The translations under genes were made by a program, and so were the position numbers. Under the pieces are notes generated by a model that saw only the letters and a list, made by a program, of their open reading frames with translations, did not search any database and was not told the origin of the DNA. Source: Glandiceps talaboti (Eukaryota > Hemichordata > Enteropneusta > Spengelidae). From it: a stretch of 64,000 bases of DNA. This document shows, piece by piece, positions 27,037 to 37,955 of this stretch (position 1 is its first letter; every line of letters begins with the position of its first letter). The stretch spans positions 8,685,322 to 8,749,321 of the forward strand of contig NC_135570.1 of the NCBI RefSeq assembly GCF_964340395.1, written 5' to 3'.

Positions 27037-30000
27037 CATTCAGGCCGCGGCCCTGTATTAATTTTAACTTGGAACATTCAAGGACTTAAATACAAGTTGT
27101 CTGGTTTCGATTTTGCGAACTTTATTTTAAAATTTGACATAATTTCTTTTGTAGAAACGTGGGCAACTGATGTAAGCCAATTTGATTATAATTTTCCAGG
27201 ATTTAAGGTTTTTACTTCTGTGAGGCAGAGGAAAGCTAACAGAGGTAGATACCCAGGAGGAATCTGCACAATTGTGCGTAACAATTTATGCAGTAAAGTT
27301 AACAGTATTTGTTCGGATTTACACGATACTATTTTTCTACTCTTTGACAAATCTGCATTTGGTTTAGATAAAGATTTGCTTTTTTGCGTGACTTATGTCT
27401 CACCGCAGTATTCATCTACATATAATACTTTGGCTTCCCGTAACGGCATTGAGTTGTTAGAAAATGCACTTTTAGTTATTTTAGCTAAGTTGCCTGACGT
27501 GTATGTTTTTCTTTGTGGAGATTTTAACGCCCGTACGGGCGAGGAATGTGATTTTATTCGGGACGATGCCACAACACATGTTATTGATGATTCTGTTTTG
27601 TACGAGAAAGATTACTTTGATTTGCCGAGGGTGTCCAAAGACAAAGAGTTGAATAATTTTGGTCATTCACTTTTGTCTTTATGCTGCACTTTTAATTTGC
27701 ATTTCTTGAATGGTAGGGCAGGTGACGATTTGGGCCATGGCAACTTCACATGTACGGCAAATGCTGGGGCCAGCGTTGTCGACTACATGTTAGCTTCGTC
27801 ATCACTTTTTCCTAAAGTGAATAATTTCTCGGTAGTTTTGAGAACAGAATCCGATCATTTTCCCCTGACCTGCAGTCTTGGAAGAAATGCGTCATTTGGT
27901 TGCGAAGATAGCAGCAAACATAGCACTGCTACTAAATGTGTTTGGCTAAGTGGAAACTCAGAAATGTTTGCCGAAAATATTGAATCCCAACTTACTTCAA
28001 ACGAGTTTAGTAGCATGATTTATGATCCAAATTCACCTCCAAGTATTTTTATTGATAACCTTAGAAATAGTTTTATGTCATCTGCCCACCGGTGTGGTAT
28101 GGTTAAGAGATTTTCTTCAAATTCTGTAAAGTGTAAGCAACCTCCATGGTTTGACAGAGATTGTGAGAATTTAAAGGGTAAGAAGTACAGTTTGTTGAGG
28201 CGTTTTCGAAAGACAGGTGATGTTAACTTATTAAATGAATATAAGGTCGCTAAACAAGAATTTAAAAACAGGTTTCGCAGCAAAAAAAGTGCTTACTATA
28301 ATAGTTTGAAAAGTCGTCTTGCTTCTAATATGTCAGATTCTAAATGTTTTTGGTCTACATTGAAAAAGATAATGTTTGTGAGTCCGACAGCAAACACAAT
28401 AAGCGTAAAAAATTGGTTCGATTATTTTGAAAACTTATTTGCAGAGTTTTCATCACGTGGTGATGACTTTGAAATGTCTGATGAACTAAATGATCTTTTG
28501 AGAACTGCAGATGACTGTACTTCCGACCTAGACTGGGACATTCTAAATAGTAAAATTAGAGATGAGGAAATATTTGAAGCCATTAATAAGCTAAAGCCTG
28601 GGAAATCTGCCGGACCCGATAGCATTCTTGGTGAATTTTTCAAATCAACTGACAACTTCTTGGTTCCCTATCTAAATGTTCTGTTTAATAGACTATTTGA
28701 ATCTGGCACTTTTCCAAAAGATTGGGCAAAAGCTATTATCATTCCACTGCATAAAAAGGGTCCGAAGGATTCCCCAGATAATTACCGCGGTATTTCATTG
28801 TTAAGTATTTTTAGCAAACTTTTTACCTCTATCTTAAACAAGCGTCTTGTATTTTGGGCAGAAGCGCTTGGTAAAATTGACGAAGGACAGGCAGGTTTCA
28901 GATCTGGTTATTCAACAGTTGACAATATTTTTGTTCTTCAGTCAGTTATCCAGAAATACCTGACACGGAAACGAGGTAAATTTTATTGTGCCTTCGTAGA
29001 TTTTTCAAAGGCATTTGATTCAATAGAGCGTAAGAGATTATGGTATTTACTTCTGAAGGGCGGTGTGAAGGGCAAGATGTTTAAAATACTCCATTCTATG
29101 TACCAAGATGTAAAATCGTGTGTACGTGTTAATAATAATTTATCAGATTACTTTGACTGCCCATCTGGAGTGCGCCAAGGGTGTATGTTAAGCCCTTTTC
29201 TGTTTTCGTTTTTTATTAATGAACTTTCAAAAAAATTCCAGATGTCCGGAAAAAGAGGGATTCAACTTTTTCCGGACCTAGTTGAGATCTTTTGTCTTCT
29301 ATTTGCAGATGATATCGTGATATTCTCCGACACTGTTATCGGCTTGCAAGGTCTTTTAAATATTTTGAATTCTTACTGTAACACTTGGAGATTGACTGTT
29401 AACTTAGATAAAACAAAAGTGGTAGTTTTTAAAGCAGGAGGGCGTCTTGCAAAATCCGAGAAGTGGCTTTTTGATGGGAAACCATTAGAAGTTGTGTCCT
29501 ATTATAAATATTTAGGTATTATTTTCTCATGCAGGCTAATCTGGTCTACTGCAGCAAAAACTCTTGCTCAGCAGGCCAGAAAAGCCTTTTTCTCTATTCG
29601 AAGAGCGACTCAAGTGACAGGGATGTTTGCGTTTGATGTTTATTTCAAAGTGTTTGACACCATGATACTACCTATCCTTACCTATGGGTCTGAAGTGTGG
29701 GGTTTTGAGAAACACGAATGTCTTGAACGGGTCCAGTATTTGGCTTGCCGATCGTTTTTAGGTGTTTCGGAGAAAGCTCCTAACGTGGCTGTCTTGGGTG
29801 AATGTGGGCGCAAGCCGATTTTCTTTTATACGGCGAAACGCTGTATCAAGTACTGGGCCAAAGTTATAAATATGCCCACGACTAGGTATCCAAGGAAGTG
29901 TTACGACATGCTTTTGAATATAGAGAAATCTGGTGTCAGATCTAGAAGAACATGGGTGTTCAATGTCAAAAACCTATTGATAATGGCTGGTATGAGTAAC

Positions 30001-30510
30001 GTGTGGGATCTGCAAACTGTAAATAATATTAATGAGTTTATACATACCTTTTCTGAAAATTTTGAAAGATTTTTGTTTTCCGATTGGCTCAGCTACATTT
30101 GTTCTCTCGATAAATTGTCTACGTATTGCACTTTCAAATTTTACCTCAAGCCTGAAAAGTACTTACATGTAGTCAGAATCCCTGCTCACATGCAAATGCT
30201 TGCGAGATTTCGTTGCTCGGCCCACTACTTACGCATAGAATCAGATAGAATTCATAGTATTGAGAGAAATCAGAGAATATGTCTTTTGTGTGATGTAAAT
30301 CAGGTTGAAGATGAGTACCACTTTCTGCTAGTTTGTCCTTTCTTTTCCAACATAAGGACAAAATGCATTCCTGCGCAATTTTTGGATACACCTTCAGATG
30401 TAAATTTCATTGACCTACTTTCAAGTACAAATGTGGATCACATCCAGCGTTTGGCAGCCTTTGTTTTTCACGCTATGACTTTGAGAAAGAAACTAAATGA
30501 TGATTTGTAA
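27037..30510 (+). CDS. LINE A ORF2: AP-endonuclease plus reverse transcriptase
   Basis: 1157 uninterrupted codons following the ORF1 stop directly in the same frame. The N-terminal third is an APE-type endonuclease: LTWNIQGL (Asn), FVETW (catalytic Glu), GDFNAR, and SDHFPL with the catalytic His. The middle is RT: KLKPGKSAGPDSI, NYRGISLLSIFSKLF, QAGFRSGYST, FVDFSKAFD, GVRQGCMLSPFLF, LFADDIVIFSD. Near the C-terminus, CLLCDVNQVEDEYHFLLVC is a Cys2-His-Cys zinc-knuckle-like motif. No ATG precedes the endonuclease core; the first in-frame ATG (about 27787) falls inside it. Translation would need termination-reinitiation, a non-AUG start or stop readthrough. The exact clade is uncertain; an L1/Tx1-like or RTE-X-like lineage is possible. 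Confidence 0.93.
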   Translation, partial: HSGRGPVLILTWNIQGLKYKLSGFDFANFILKFDIISFVETWATDVSQFDYNFPGFKVFTSVRQRKANRGRYPGGICTIVRNNLCSKVNSICSDLHDTIFLLFDKSAFGLDKDLLFCVTYVSPQYSSTYNTLASRNGIELLENALLVILAKLPDVYVFLCGDFNARTGEECDFIRDDATTHVIDDSVLYEKDYFDLPRVSKDKELNNFGHSLLSLCCTFNLHFLNGRAGDDLGHGNFTCTANAGASVVDYMLASSSLFPKVNNFSVVLRTESDHFPLTCSLGRNASFGCEDSSKHSTATKCVWLSGNSEMFAENIESQLTSNEFSSMIYDPNSPPSIFIDNLRNSFMSSAHRCGMVKRFSSNSVKCKQPPWFDRDCENLKGKKYSLLRRFRKTGDVNLLNEYKVAKQEFKNRFRSKKSAYYNSLKSRLASNMSDSKCFWSTLKKIMFVSPTANTISVKNWFDYFENLFAEFSSRGDDFEMSDELNDLLRTADDCTSDLDWDILNSKIRDEEIFEAINKLKPGKSAGPDSILGEFFKSTDNFLVPYLNVLFNRLFESGTFPKDWAKAIIIPLHKKGPKDSPDNYRGISLLSIFSKLFTSILNKRLVFWAEALGKIDEGQAGFRSGYSTVDNIFVLQSVIQKYLTRKRGKFYCAFVDFSKAFDSIERKRLWYLLLKGGVKGKMFKILHSMYQDVKSCVRVNNNLSDYFDCPSGVRQGCMLSPFLFSFFINELSKKFQMSGKRGIQLFPDLVEIFCLLFADDIVIFSDTVIGLQGLLNILNSYCNTWRLTVNLDKTKVVVFKAGGRLAKSEKWLFDGKPLEVVSYYKYLGIIFSCRLIWSTAAKTLAQQARKAFFSIRRATQVTGMFAFDVYFKVFDTMILPILTYGSEVWGFEKHECLERVQYLACRSFLGVSEKAPNVAVLGECGRKPIFFYTAKRCIKYWAKVINMPTTRYPRKCYDMLLNIEKSGVRSRRTWVFNVKNLLIMAGMSNVWDLQTVNNINEFIHTFSENFERFLFSDWLSYICSLDKLSTYCTFKFYLKPEKYLHVVRIPAHMQMLARFRCSAHYLRIESDRIHSIERNQRICLLCDVNQVEDEYHFLLVCPFFSNIRTKCIPAQFLDTPSDVNFIDLLSSTNVDHIQRLAAFVFHAMTLRKKLNDDL

Positions 30511-30660
30511 TGTTTATTATATTTTCTCTCATTTGCTTGTGTATTTATTCATAAATTATGGTTCTGAATTGTCCTTTTTGTTTGAAAACATTTAAATCTT
30601 GTATTTTGGGCCGATGGCCTTTGAGTACGAAATAAATGTGACATAAACATATAATATGTC
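30511..30660 (+). other. LINE A 3' UTR and end
   Basis: AT-rich trailer ending TTTTGGGCCGATGGCCTTTG (a GGCC-GATG-GGCC-like stem) and GAAATAAATGTGAC. No long A tract or simple-repeat tail is obvious. The right inverted-repeat arm begins about 15 bases on. Confidence 0.6.
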
Positions 30661-30674
30661 TATATTTGTGTCAC

Positions 30675-30721
30675 AAAACGTAATGTTCCATGAGTGAAAC
30701 ACCAAGCCTACATGATTTTAG
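30675..30721 (-). repeat. Right arm of 47-bp inverted repeat flanking the LINE nest
   Basis: Reverse complement of 24057-24103 with five mismatches. The pair could be the ends of a DNA element into which LINE A inserted, or two opposite copies of an unidentified short repeat. Confidence 0.85.
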
Positions 30722-32436
30722 CTATAAGTGAAAAATACTTAAAATAAAACCAAATTTCAGTATAATGTCAATGTCAATTGTTATGACAAAGGAAACAATA
30801 ACTTACATTTGGAATTCAAATTACATCAAGTGACATTTTAGGAATCATCTATTTCATCTGGTGGTAGGCTTGATTTGCATCAACATGCGGATATCCATAT
30901 AATCGCAGATATACCAGGTGACATTTCAAGTAATTTGATAATACTCTATTTTCATTTTTCAAATCCGTTGTTTAAATGTCAGTAACATTTGCATAACATT
31001 TTACGATTGTACGGTAATGCCAAAGTGTTGATATTATAATAGTAAATGTACTGTAATTATACCAACATCTAAATGACGATAAATACCTTTTTATATTGTC
31101 CTGAGCAGTATTGTTAGCCTATGGCAATAAATGAAAACAGGACTTGGAGACCTTAGAGAATAGTATTCCCAAAAAGCGAGCTAAACAAGGACCTATGCTT
31201 ATCTTAGCTTGTAGATTTTCAGTTTGTCACATGAGACTGAAAGTATTCCTAATATTTCAAAGAACACGTAAATGTAGCTGCATCCCCATTGAATTTCTCA
31301 AAAGACAGATAAAAACTTTTCTAGAAACAGCACTGATATCCAGCGTCATAACGTAATGTTATTCTTTTCATAAGCACGTACCGTCATTTCCACTTTAGTA
31401 GTTCTAGGTATGGTATAAAGGTCAGTACAACACAAAATTGTCCTGCTCGTTAACGACACCTACATGCGTCTCACAAAGAATCAATGCTCGTTTACACCTC
31501 GTTTATCAGGAGCAATTTCCGCAAAGAAGAAACAGTAGTTACCCATGCACGATGTTTGAATTACTTCAGAAACATTGTATCACGGGTACACTCATTTCTC
31601 AAATATCACAGTTGGTAGGTTTAGGGCATGAAATTAGTGCCTAGCGTTGTAAATATAATACTGTACCTCTGGACAAATGCCTATAACAAAGTATCTTGCA
31701 TCACAGTTGACAACGCTGACAATTCATACATGCGTGCCAAAATCTTAGATATAGTGATTATATTATCATTTCAAGATGCAAAAAAATGTGCCACAAGCAA
31801 CGTTGCATTTTAAGATTTATTCGAAAGGTCTTACATATTTGTTCTGTATCCAAAGTTACCGCTAAGAAAAAAAGCAAATGATTGAGTTTTGGCTATCGAA
31901 ACAGTTTTGTGTATGATATTATTTCATGACTGCAATTTTAGTTATTTCGGAAAAAGGCAAGCTATCATTAATACTGCCAAATGTAAAATATGGCACTCAC
32001 GTCTCCTGTGATTGTCCAAGGATCAATATTCTTAAAACCGTTGATATTTAAGCCGGATTCATACACTACGTACTATTTACTTTGTTTGTGACCTTCGTCA
32101 CTATTTGGTATCATAGGGCATGGTTTTGATAAGTCAGCACTCTAGGCTGTTAGTATAAAAAAAACAAGGCCAATGAATAGATGCTATCTTTCCTCACACA
32201 ACAGTGTCCGGATATTAATACGACAACTACTATTTGCTTTGACATTTTCTCATGTGTGACATCGAACTCAGTTCATGCTCACTGAAGGAAAATCATATCT
32301 AGTGCATTTGGAAATATCTCCCTTAGAAGATCATGTTTGAAGTTTACTGTGGAGTGCTGATTAGATTCAACGACGCAAAACCTTTCAAATAGTGCACAAC
32401 TTTTCAACATATCTTCTACATTCATATAACACAGGC

Positions 32437-32462
32437 ACACTCGCGCGCGCGCGCGAGCGTGC

Positions 32463-32507
<45 letters not shown>

Positions 32508-32610
32508 TGTGTGTGTGTCTGTCTGTCTGTCTCTGTGTGTGTGTATGTATGTATGTATGTATGTATGTATGTATGTATGTATGTATGTATGTATGTATGT
32601 ATGTATGTGT
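32437..32610. repeat. Composite microsatellite (GC)n-(TG)n-(CTGT)n-(ATGT)n
   Basis: Starts with CGCGCGCGCGCG, passes through GTGC and (GT)n, a CTGT block and ends in about 16 ATGT units, about 125 bases before GPCR exon 4. Confidence 0.95.
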
Positions 32611-32735
32611 ATGTATGCTAGTGAGAATGCAAGAAAACCCTATTGAAATTAAATAACTATGTCCAATTACCTAACATTAATAAAATGAACAGAATATGGA
32701 CAGAAGTAACCACCTGAATATTTTCATTCTAATAG

Positions 32736-32939
32736 GCTGACCTGAAACGGTTCATAAGCGTGTGTTCCTTCCAAAGAAGAGGATTATCAATTCCACGGAC
32801 TTTCGCATCGAGCATGCGAACAACATCAACGAACGTTCCCCGAAGTCGAGCCAGTTCAAGCTCATTTTCTCTGCGGTCACTAGCTGTACGTACAGGATCA
32901 CAGCCACCTCAACGAGAGGCAGACAATCCTGGAATGTAA
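32736..32939 (+). CDS. Neuropeptide-type class A GPCR, exon 4 (cytoplasmic tail and stop)
   Basis: After the TTCTAATAG acceptor the frame continues from exon 3 in phase 0: NDSFR joins ADLKRFISVCSF, a standard helix 8 with a likely palmitoylated Cys 386. The rest is a Ser/Thr/Arg-rich tail ending PGM and TAA at 32937-32939. The complete protein would be 443 residues from the ATG at 8440 or 381 from 8626. The reading frame at 32762 in another phase is a shadow of this exon. Confidence 0.9.
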   Translation, partial: ADLKRFISVCSFQRRGLSIPRTFASSMRTTSTNVPRSRASSSSFSLRSLAVRTGSQPPQREADNPGM

Positions 32940-33511
32940 GCTACCAGTAACTCAGTCAAAAGAAATATTCCTATCATTGTGAGCACTAACTAATATATAC
33001 ATTTATCATAGTTGGGCAGACCACATTTTACTTAGTTGTTATTCAAAGACTCATTTCAAATTTAGTTTGATCATGTTATAGTTTAAGACATTTTACTTTG
33101 ACCGAAATAACTCCTAACAGTGGGAGTTTCTTTATGTGTAGTTGTAGTCGACCCCCCCCCCCGCTAGGCTATTCCCCTTATTTGAGTATACGTATATGTG
33201 CCGCAATTTGGGGTGTGTTTTCTAACCCTCTGATCTAAAATGGGATGTTTTTTCAAGCTGGAGAGTCTAAAACGGGGTCCACTTTGCTTTATTTTCGATT
33301 TTGCTTTGTTTAAAAATGTGGTCCATTGTTTATTCATAGTATCCCGTATTTCGTGATTTTTTGTTGCAGATCCAATGTTGCTGATCTTGGCGAAAGACAA
33401 AGACGTATTGTTTTTGGGAAACCACGTCCAGATGTATATTTTAACTAGAAAGATACTGCTGTTGGCCATCAATAAAGACTCACACTTCTTAAGTCTGTCA
33501 TGTATATATAC

Positions 33512-33764
<253 letters not shown>

Positions 33765-33814
33765 ACTATTGCGCTCTGCCACAGCACTGTCTTAGCAGAT
33801 TGATACTCACCGAG

Positions 33815-33870
<56 letters not shown>
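33765..33870 (+). repeat. Ribozyme-repeat tail followed by (TA)n
   Basis: ACTATTGCGCTCTGCCACAG...CACCGAGTT, then (TA)n from 33818. Relative to the copies at 213 and 40.6 kb it lacks about 11 bases (CTGCGGTATAG). Confidence 0.85.
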
Positions 33871-33874
<4 letters not shown>

Positions 33875-34240
33875 TAGAAAAGCGTGCTGCAGTGTTGTGG
33901 AATCTGTTTTTCGCTAGTATGTACATATTACTTGTCATAGTTGTGCATAATATTTTCTGAAGTTCGCACCTTTTCTTGTGCTATTTTTTCTAGTAATTTA
34001 CGACATACGCCACCTCAAGTCGATTGTATTTTTGTTTTACCGGTTTATGTTAAATTAGTACGACTACAATTGTGCAATGAAATATCGTTTCTTCTCCTAT
34101 ACCGTAAAAGAAGACCTGGTAATTGTCACTTAAGCATGTCAATACATTGTTTTTATAGAAAAGCTGCAAAAATGTTAACTACGGCATAACTATTTACTAT
34201 TTACACTATATGGGTAGTGCTTTTTTGAGAGAACCACACT

Positions 34241-34475
34241 AATAGGGAACTTGCAACTTGCCATGTTGAATGTTGCATCATGGGAAATGTGATAATAAAT
34301 ACTAATCAATTAGCATAGTAAACAATGAACCACAAATAATCAATTCATAGTCACCCTGACAATTGTGGGATGTTAATTTCATCAGTTGCCCCAGATTAGG
34401 TATTACGGTAACCACAGATAATCCCATAGTCCTTTGCGTCTGCGCATGCTCAGTCTGGATTGCAAGTTCCCTATT
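34241..34475 (-). mobile_element. MITE family A, copy 3
   Basis: A 235-bp copy with perfect ends AATAGGGAACTTGCAA and TTGCAAGTTCCCTATT, in the same orientation as copy 2. An internal deletion of about 18 bp lies around 34322. Flanked by T/A, consistent with a short TA-type duplication, though the other copies do not confirm this. Confidence 0.88.
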
Positions 34476-35340
34476 ACATTCCAATATCTATTTGTTGTTG
34501 ACAGTTTGTTAACTTGACGTGGTCGTTATACGCCAATTTAAAGTACACCATGAATTCGTATGACTGCATGTACATATTCATTTTAAAATGTATATACACA
34601 AAGTACATTATATTATATATATTAAATCATGTTATGTGTGTCTATGAAACCGTATTGTCATGAGAAATACACAGCTTTGGTAGATATAGCAAAGGCCAAT
34701 ATATATGAGTATTTTGATATCTGTCTATATGGATATAGTTGTAGGATGTGCAAGTTCATATTCTTGTCCGACACTAAGTTACCACTAAGAGACATGTAAC
34801 ATAAGGTATTAAATTTAAAGTTCAAGTGCTTTGTTTACTGTTCCATATCATGTTTACTATACGTTAAAAATTTAACATTTATATATGAGAAACACGATTC
34901 CCAAGGATTAAGAGTAGCACACAAAAGATACAATTCAAGTATGATGTTATCCAATGTGCACGAGAAACAGAGTATCACGGATCTTGCTTTGCAGAACTCG
35001 AACGTAAATGCATATACATTTTTAGTACAGCGACTCTACGGCATCGTCGCAAACCACAGGCCCCTTTACAACAAGACCCAATCGTCAACTTTCAAATTGT
35101 TGAGACAGCAGAAAAAATGTGTTCTGGCTTCGGAGGATGGTGTCGGTATGGTTTCGAGTCATCCGAACTGAATCCGAATTACAACGTGTATTGGTCAATG
35201 TACAACACTTTCTATATAGGAATACGAGACTCGTACAACTCAGTACGGAAATAGATTACACAAAACATATCACTGTAGATACAACACCTTCTCGCAGAGA
35301 TTACAAAAAACCTTAACTATTGCTAGTTAAATTTATATGA

Positions 35341-35745
35341 AATGTTCACCCAGCAGGGATACAGTGCCAGTGTACAAAAGTGGCCAGATTTCTGCCACTA
35401 AATCTAGATAAGGTAGATTTAAATATTTCCGTTTTACTTGTATTAAAGTTTCAAATATGGGTGATGACTGGGTTTTATTTTATAATATTAAAATATTTTC
35501 ATCCAGCAGGGGTATAGTGTAAGTATACAAAAGTGGCCAGATTTCTGCCATAACATATAGATGAGGTATTTTTTAAAATATTTCCATGCTACTTGTATTA
35601 AAGTTTTAAAAATGGGTATTTATTTCGGAGTTTTGTTTTATAAAACAATTTTCACCCAGCATGGATACAGTGCCAGTGTACAAAAGTGACCAGATTTCTG
35701 CCACTAAAATAGATAAGGTAGATTATTTCCGTGCTACTTGAAGAC
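35341..35745. repeat. Tandem repeat, about 152-bp unit, 2.6 copies
   Basis: Units start near 35345, 35499 and 35650 with TTCACCCAGCAGGGATACAG and variants. Each contains CAAAAGTGGCCAGATTTCTG. The part TATTAAAGTTTCAAATATGG resembles the end of the inverted-repeat element at 36031, so the two may belong to one family. Confidence 0.85.
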
Positions 35746-36030
35746 ATGACATGGCAAAGGATATATATGTGTATTTATGGTACAAAACATATTATAAAAA
35801 AAAACATTTTCACAGCAGATTGTAGGATCAATAGTTTTGTAATTATTGCAATATCTATCTTATATTTATCTTATATTTATCTACAGGGTTTGGTTTTTAA
35901 TATTGTAAACTCCACAATGTCATATTGTATATAGACGAGTCACTTACTATTAAAGTTTCTATGATTAAACTACATTGTCTATTCATATGACTACCTAATG
36001 TATTAAGTATATCGTTGATTTCCCACCGGA

Positions 36031-36369
36031 CGTTTAAAGTTGCAATATGGGTGAGGATTTGGTATTTATGTCGGATTTTCAATTTACACATTTTCATCTT
36101 TGCTTCCTCCTTCAAAAATCAATGTGAAACAACATTGACAAAGCCTATGTTTGTAACTCAACACAAGGCGAAAAGCTAAAAGATGTGTAAAAAGTTTGCA
36201 ACGTTTTACACATTTATTAAACTTTTACAATTTATTGAGTTACAAACAAGGACTTGGCATACATTGTTTCACATTGATTTTTCAAGTAAGGAGCCATGAT
36301 AAAATCGTTTTATGAATTAAAAATCAACAATAAATACCAAATCGTTGTCCACATGGCCGCTTTAAAATG
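36031..36369. mobile_element. MITE-like element with about 135-bp inverted ends
   Basis: The left half (CGTTTAAAGTTGCAATATGG...TTTGTAACTCAA) and right half (TTGAGTTACAAACAAGGACT...GGCCGCTTTAAAATG) are imperfect reverse complements. A half-copy occurs at 61853-61975. No coding frame. Confidence 0.8.
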
Positions 36370-36597
36370 TTAAATTTGTATAATCTTTAATATATAATTC
36401 TTTTGTAAGATTTACTAAGACATTTACCTGATGGCTTTGTTTGTCTTTGTCTACACGTTAGTGAGGACAAATGGTAATGATAGATTTATAAAAAATATTG
36501 AAAGATGCACTTACTGTACTGTATTTAAAATTGTGTGCTCAGTAAAGCTATACTAAGTTTATAAAGGTATCCAGCGGCAACATACCTTATGGACGAT

Positions 36598-36960
36598 AGC
36601 ACAATAGTCGAACAAGCTCAATACACAATTTCGTTTTTAGGACAAATCCCCTCCCCTCCCCCTAAACGAACGTTCACAAGTGCGTTTATATATGATGTAA
36701 ACCATGATGAAAATGTAATCGGTCACACCACTACGTTCAATGCAATGTAAAAACATTATGGCAAACACATTAAAATAGTATCGGAAACCCAGCACTGTAT
36801 ATCAATCAACTTAATATGAACATCTCCGAAGTAAAAACAGAAAGTGCTATCATTGAAGGCATGAAGGTTTTCGAAGTTTGGCTAGAAGTGCGAAATGAAG
36901 TTCATCAGTCGCTTTGACGCCAGACCCCCTCCCCCTAAACGACATATGACATTGTGCGAT
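36598..36960 (+). repeat. Dispersed repeat C, copy 1
   Basis: About 360 bp aligned with 48128-48500: shared blocks include AAACGAACGTTCACA, GGTCACACCACTACG, AACACATTAAAATA and CGCCAGACCCCCTCCCCCT. Both edges carry C-rich runs. No coding capacity. Confidence 0.75.
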
Positions 36961-37022
36961 CGTCCCCAAGATATTAAACTTGTGAAAGAAGTAAAAGCTC
37001 TCAGACTGGTTTTACGATGTTT

Positions 37023-37390
37023 TTTGAAGTTATACTAGCTGTAACTGTAGTAGTATTTTTTTCACGCAACCAATAATATATTCACTGATGATTTAAAAAA
37101 TACTATTAATTAGACATACTTGTACACGTCAGTTTTAGAGGTCTATTTTATAAGACGTATAGTAAGAAGTTCACATCGTGACTCAATGAGGGCGCTCATT
37201 TTCGAGTGCGGACGAAAAATCACTTTGATTGGATATATTACGTTATTTTCTGTGTAATGCTACACCAAATGTATTTCTTCACACGCGATTCAATACTGTT
37301 CATGGGTACGATATTCTGAGTAAGTCGTTGTACCTAACAACAAAACGTTTCAAGAAAACGTTCCAGTTATTGCATACCTTGTAACGTAGT
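37023..37390. mobile_element. MITE family B, copy 2 (diverged)
   Basis: Begins GAAGTTATACTAGCTGTAAC and shares GATTCAATACTGTTC and the terminal CCTAACAACAAAACGTTT region with the 11191-11740 copy. Confidence 0.6.
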
Positions 37391-37887
37391 TTAGACATTC
37401 AAAGCCGAATCATTTTCATTTTCTTTACAGTAACTGCCTATTTTGATTACATTTCAAATACAAAATTACTCGAAAAGCATACCTCGAGCTCTGGCCATCT
37501 TATTACAAGAAAGGGCTTCTTTAAGGTTTCGTTCCAGAGGTTTCATTCTATAACATGAGTCAGAATGGAAAAATGATATCTATATTACATTGTGATTGAT
37601 AATGAAATGAAAGCATACACGGACTTTCGCATGTAATTTGTCACAGGCTGTTGAAAGACATAAAATGAATGTGATTCTGCTTTTTATAATGAGGACTATT
37701 TAGTATCTGAACTATTTATATGTATTTACTTGCATTTGCGAGAATCTTGTGAAGAATTAACCTGTCCAAACCAATGTGTACCCGTTCATCATTAATAAAA
37801 TAAACATCCTAATAATAACTGTTTTGTCGACGTCTATATTACCTTTCAGGAAGGACATGAAAGCATTAAGGCATAAGTTGATTATAA

Positions 37888-37888
37888 G

Positions 37889-37924
<36 letters not shown>

Positions 37925-37955
37925 GTTTGTTTGTTTGTTTGTTTGTTTGTTTGTT
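37888..37955. repeat. (TTG)n-(TTTG)n microsatellite
   Basis: Eleven TTG units followed by eight TTTG units, reading as poly-Cys/Phe-Val or poly-Gln in artefactual frames. Confidence 0.95.

Larger units (their letters stand above)
23321..32735 (+). other. GPCR intron 3 (9.4 kb) with nested retrotransposons
   Basis: Bounded by GTAAGTGGG and TTCTAATAG. About 6.6 kb of it is the LINE nest described below, in the same transcriptional sense as the receptor. The stretch 30722-32436 shows no exon or clear repeat. Confidence 0.85.

Noticed and set aside
34941-35316. Overlapping plus-strand frames of 65-76 codons
   Set aside because: No recognisable domain, no splice context, and length within chance for this sequence.
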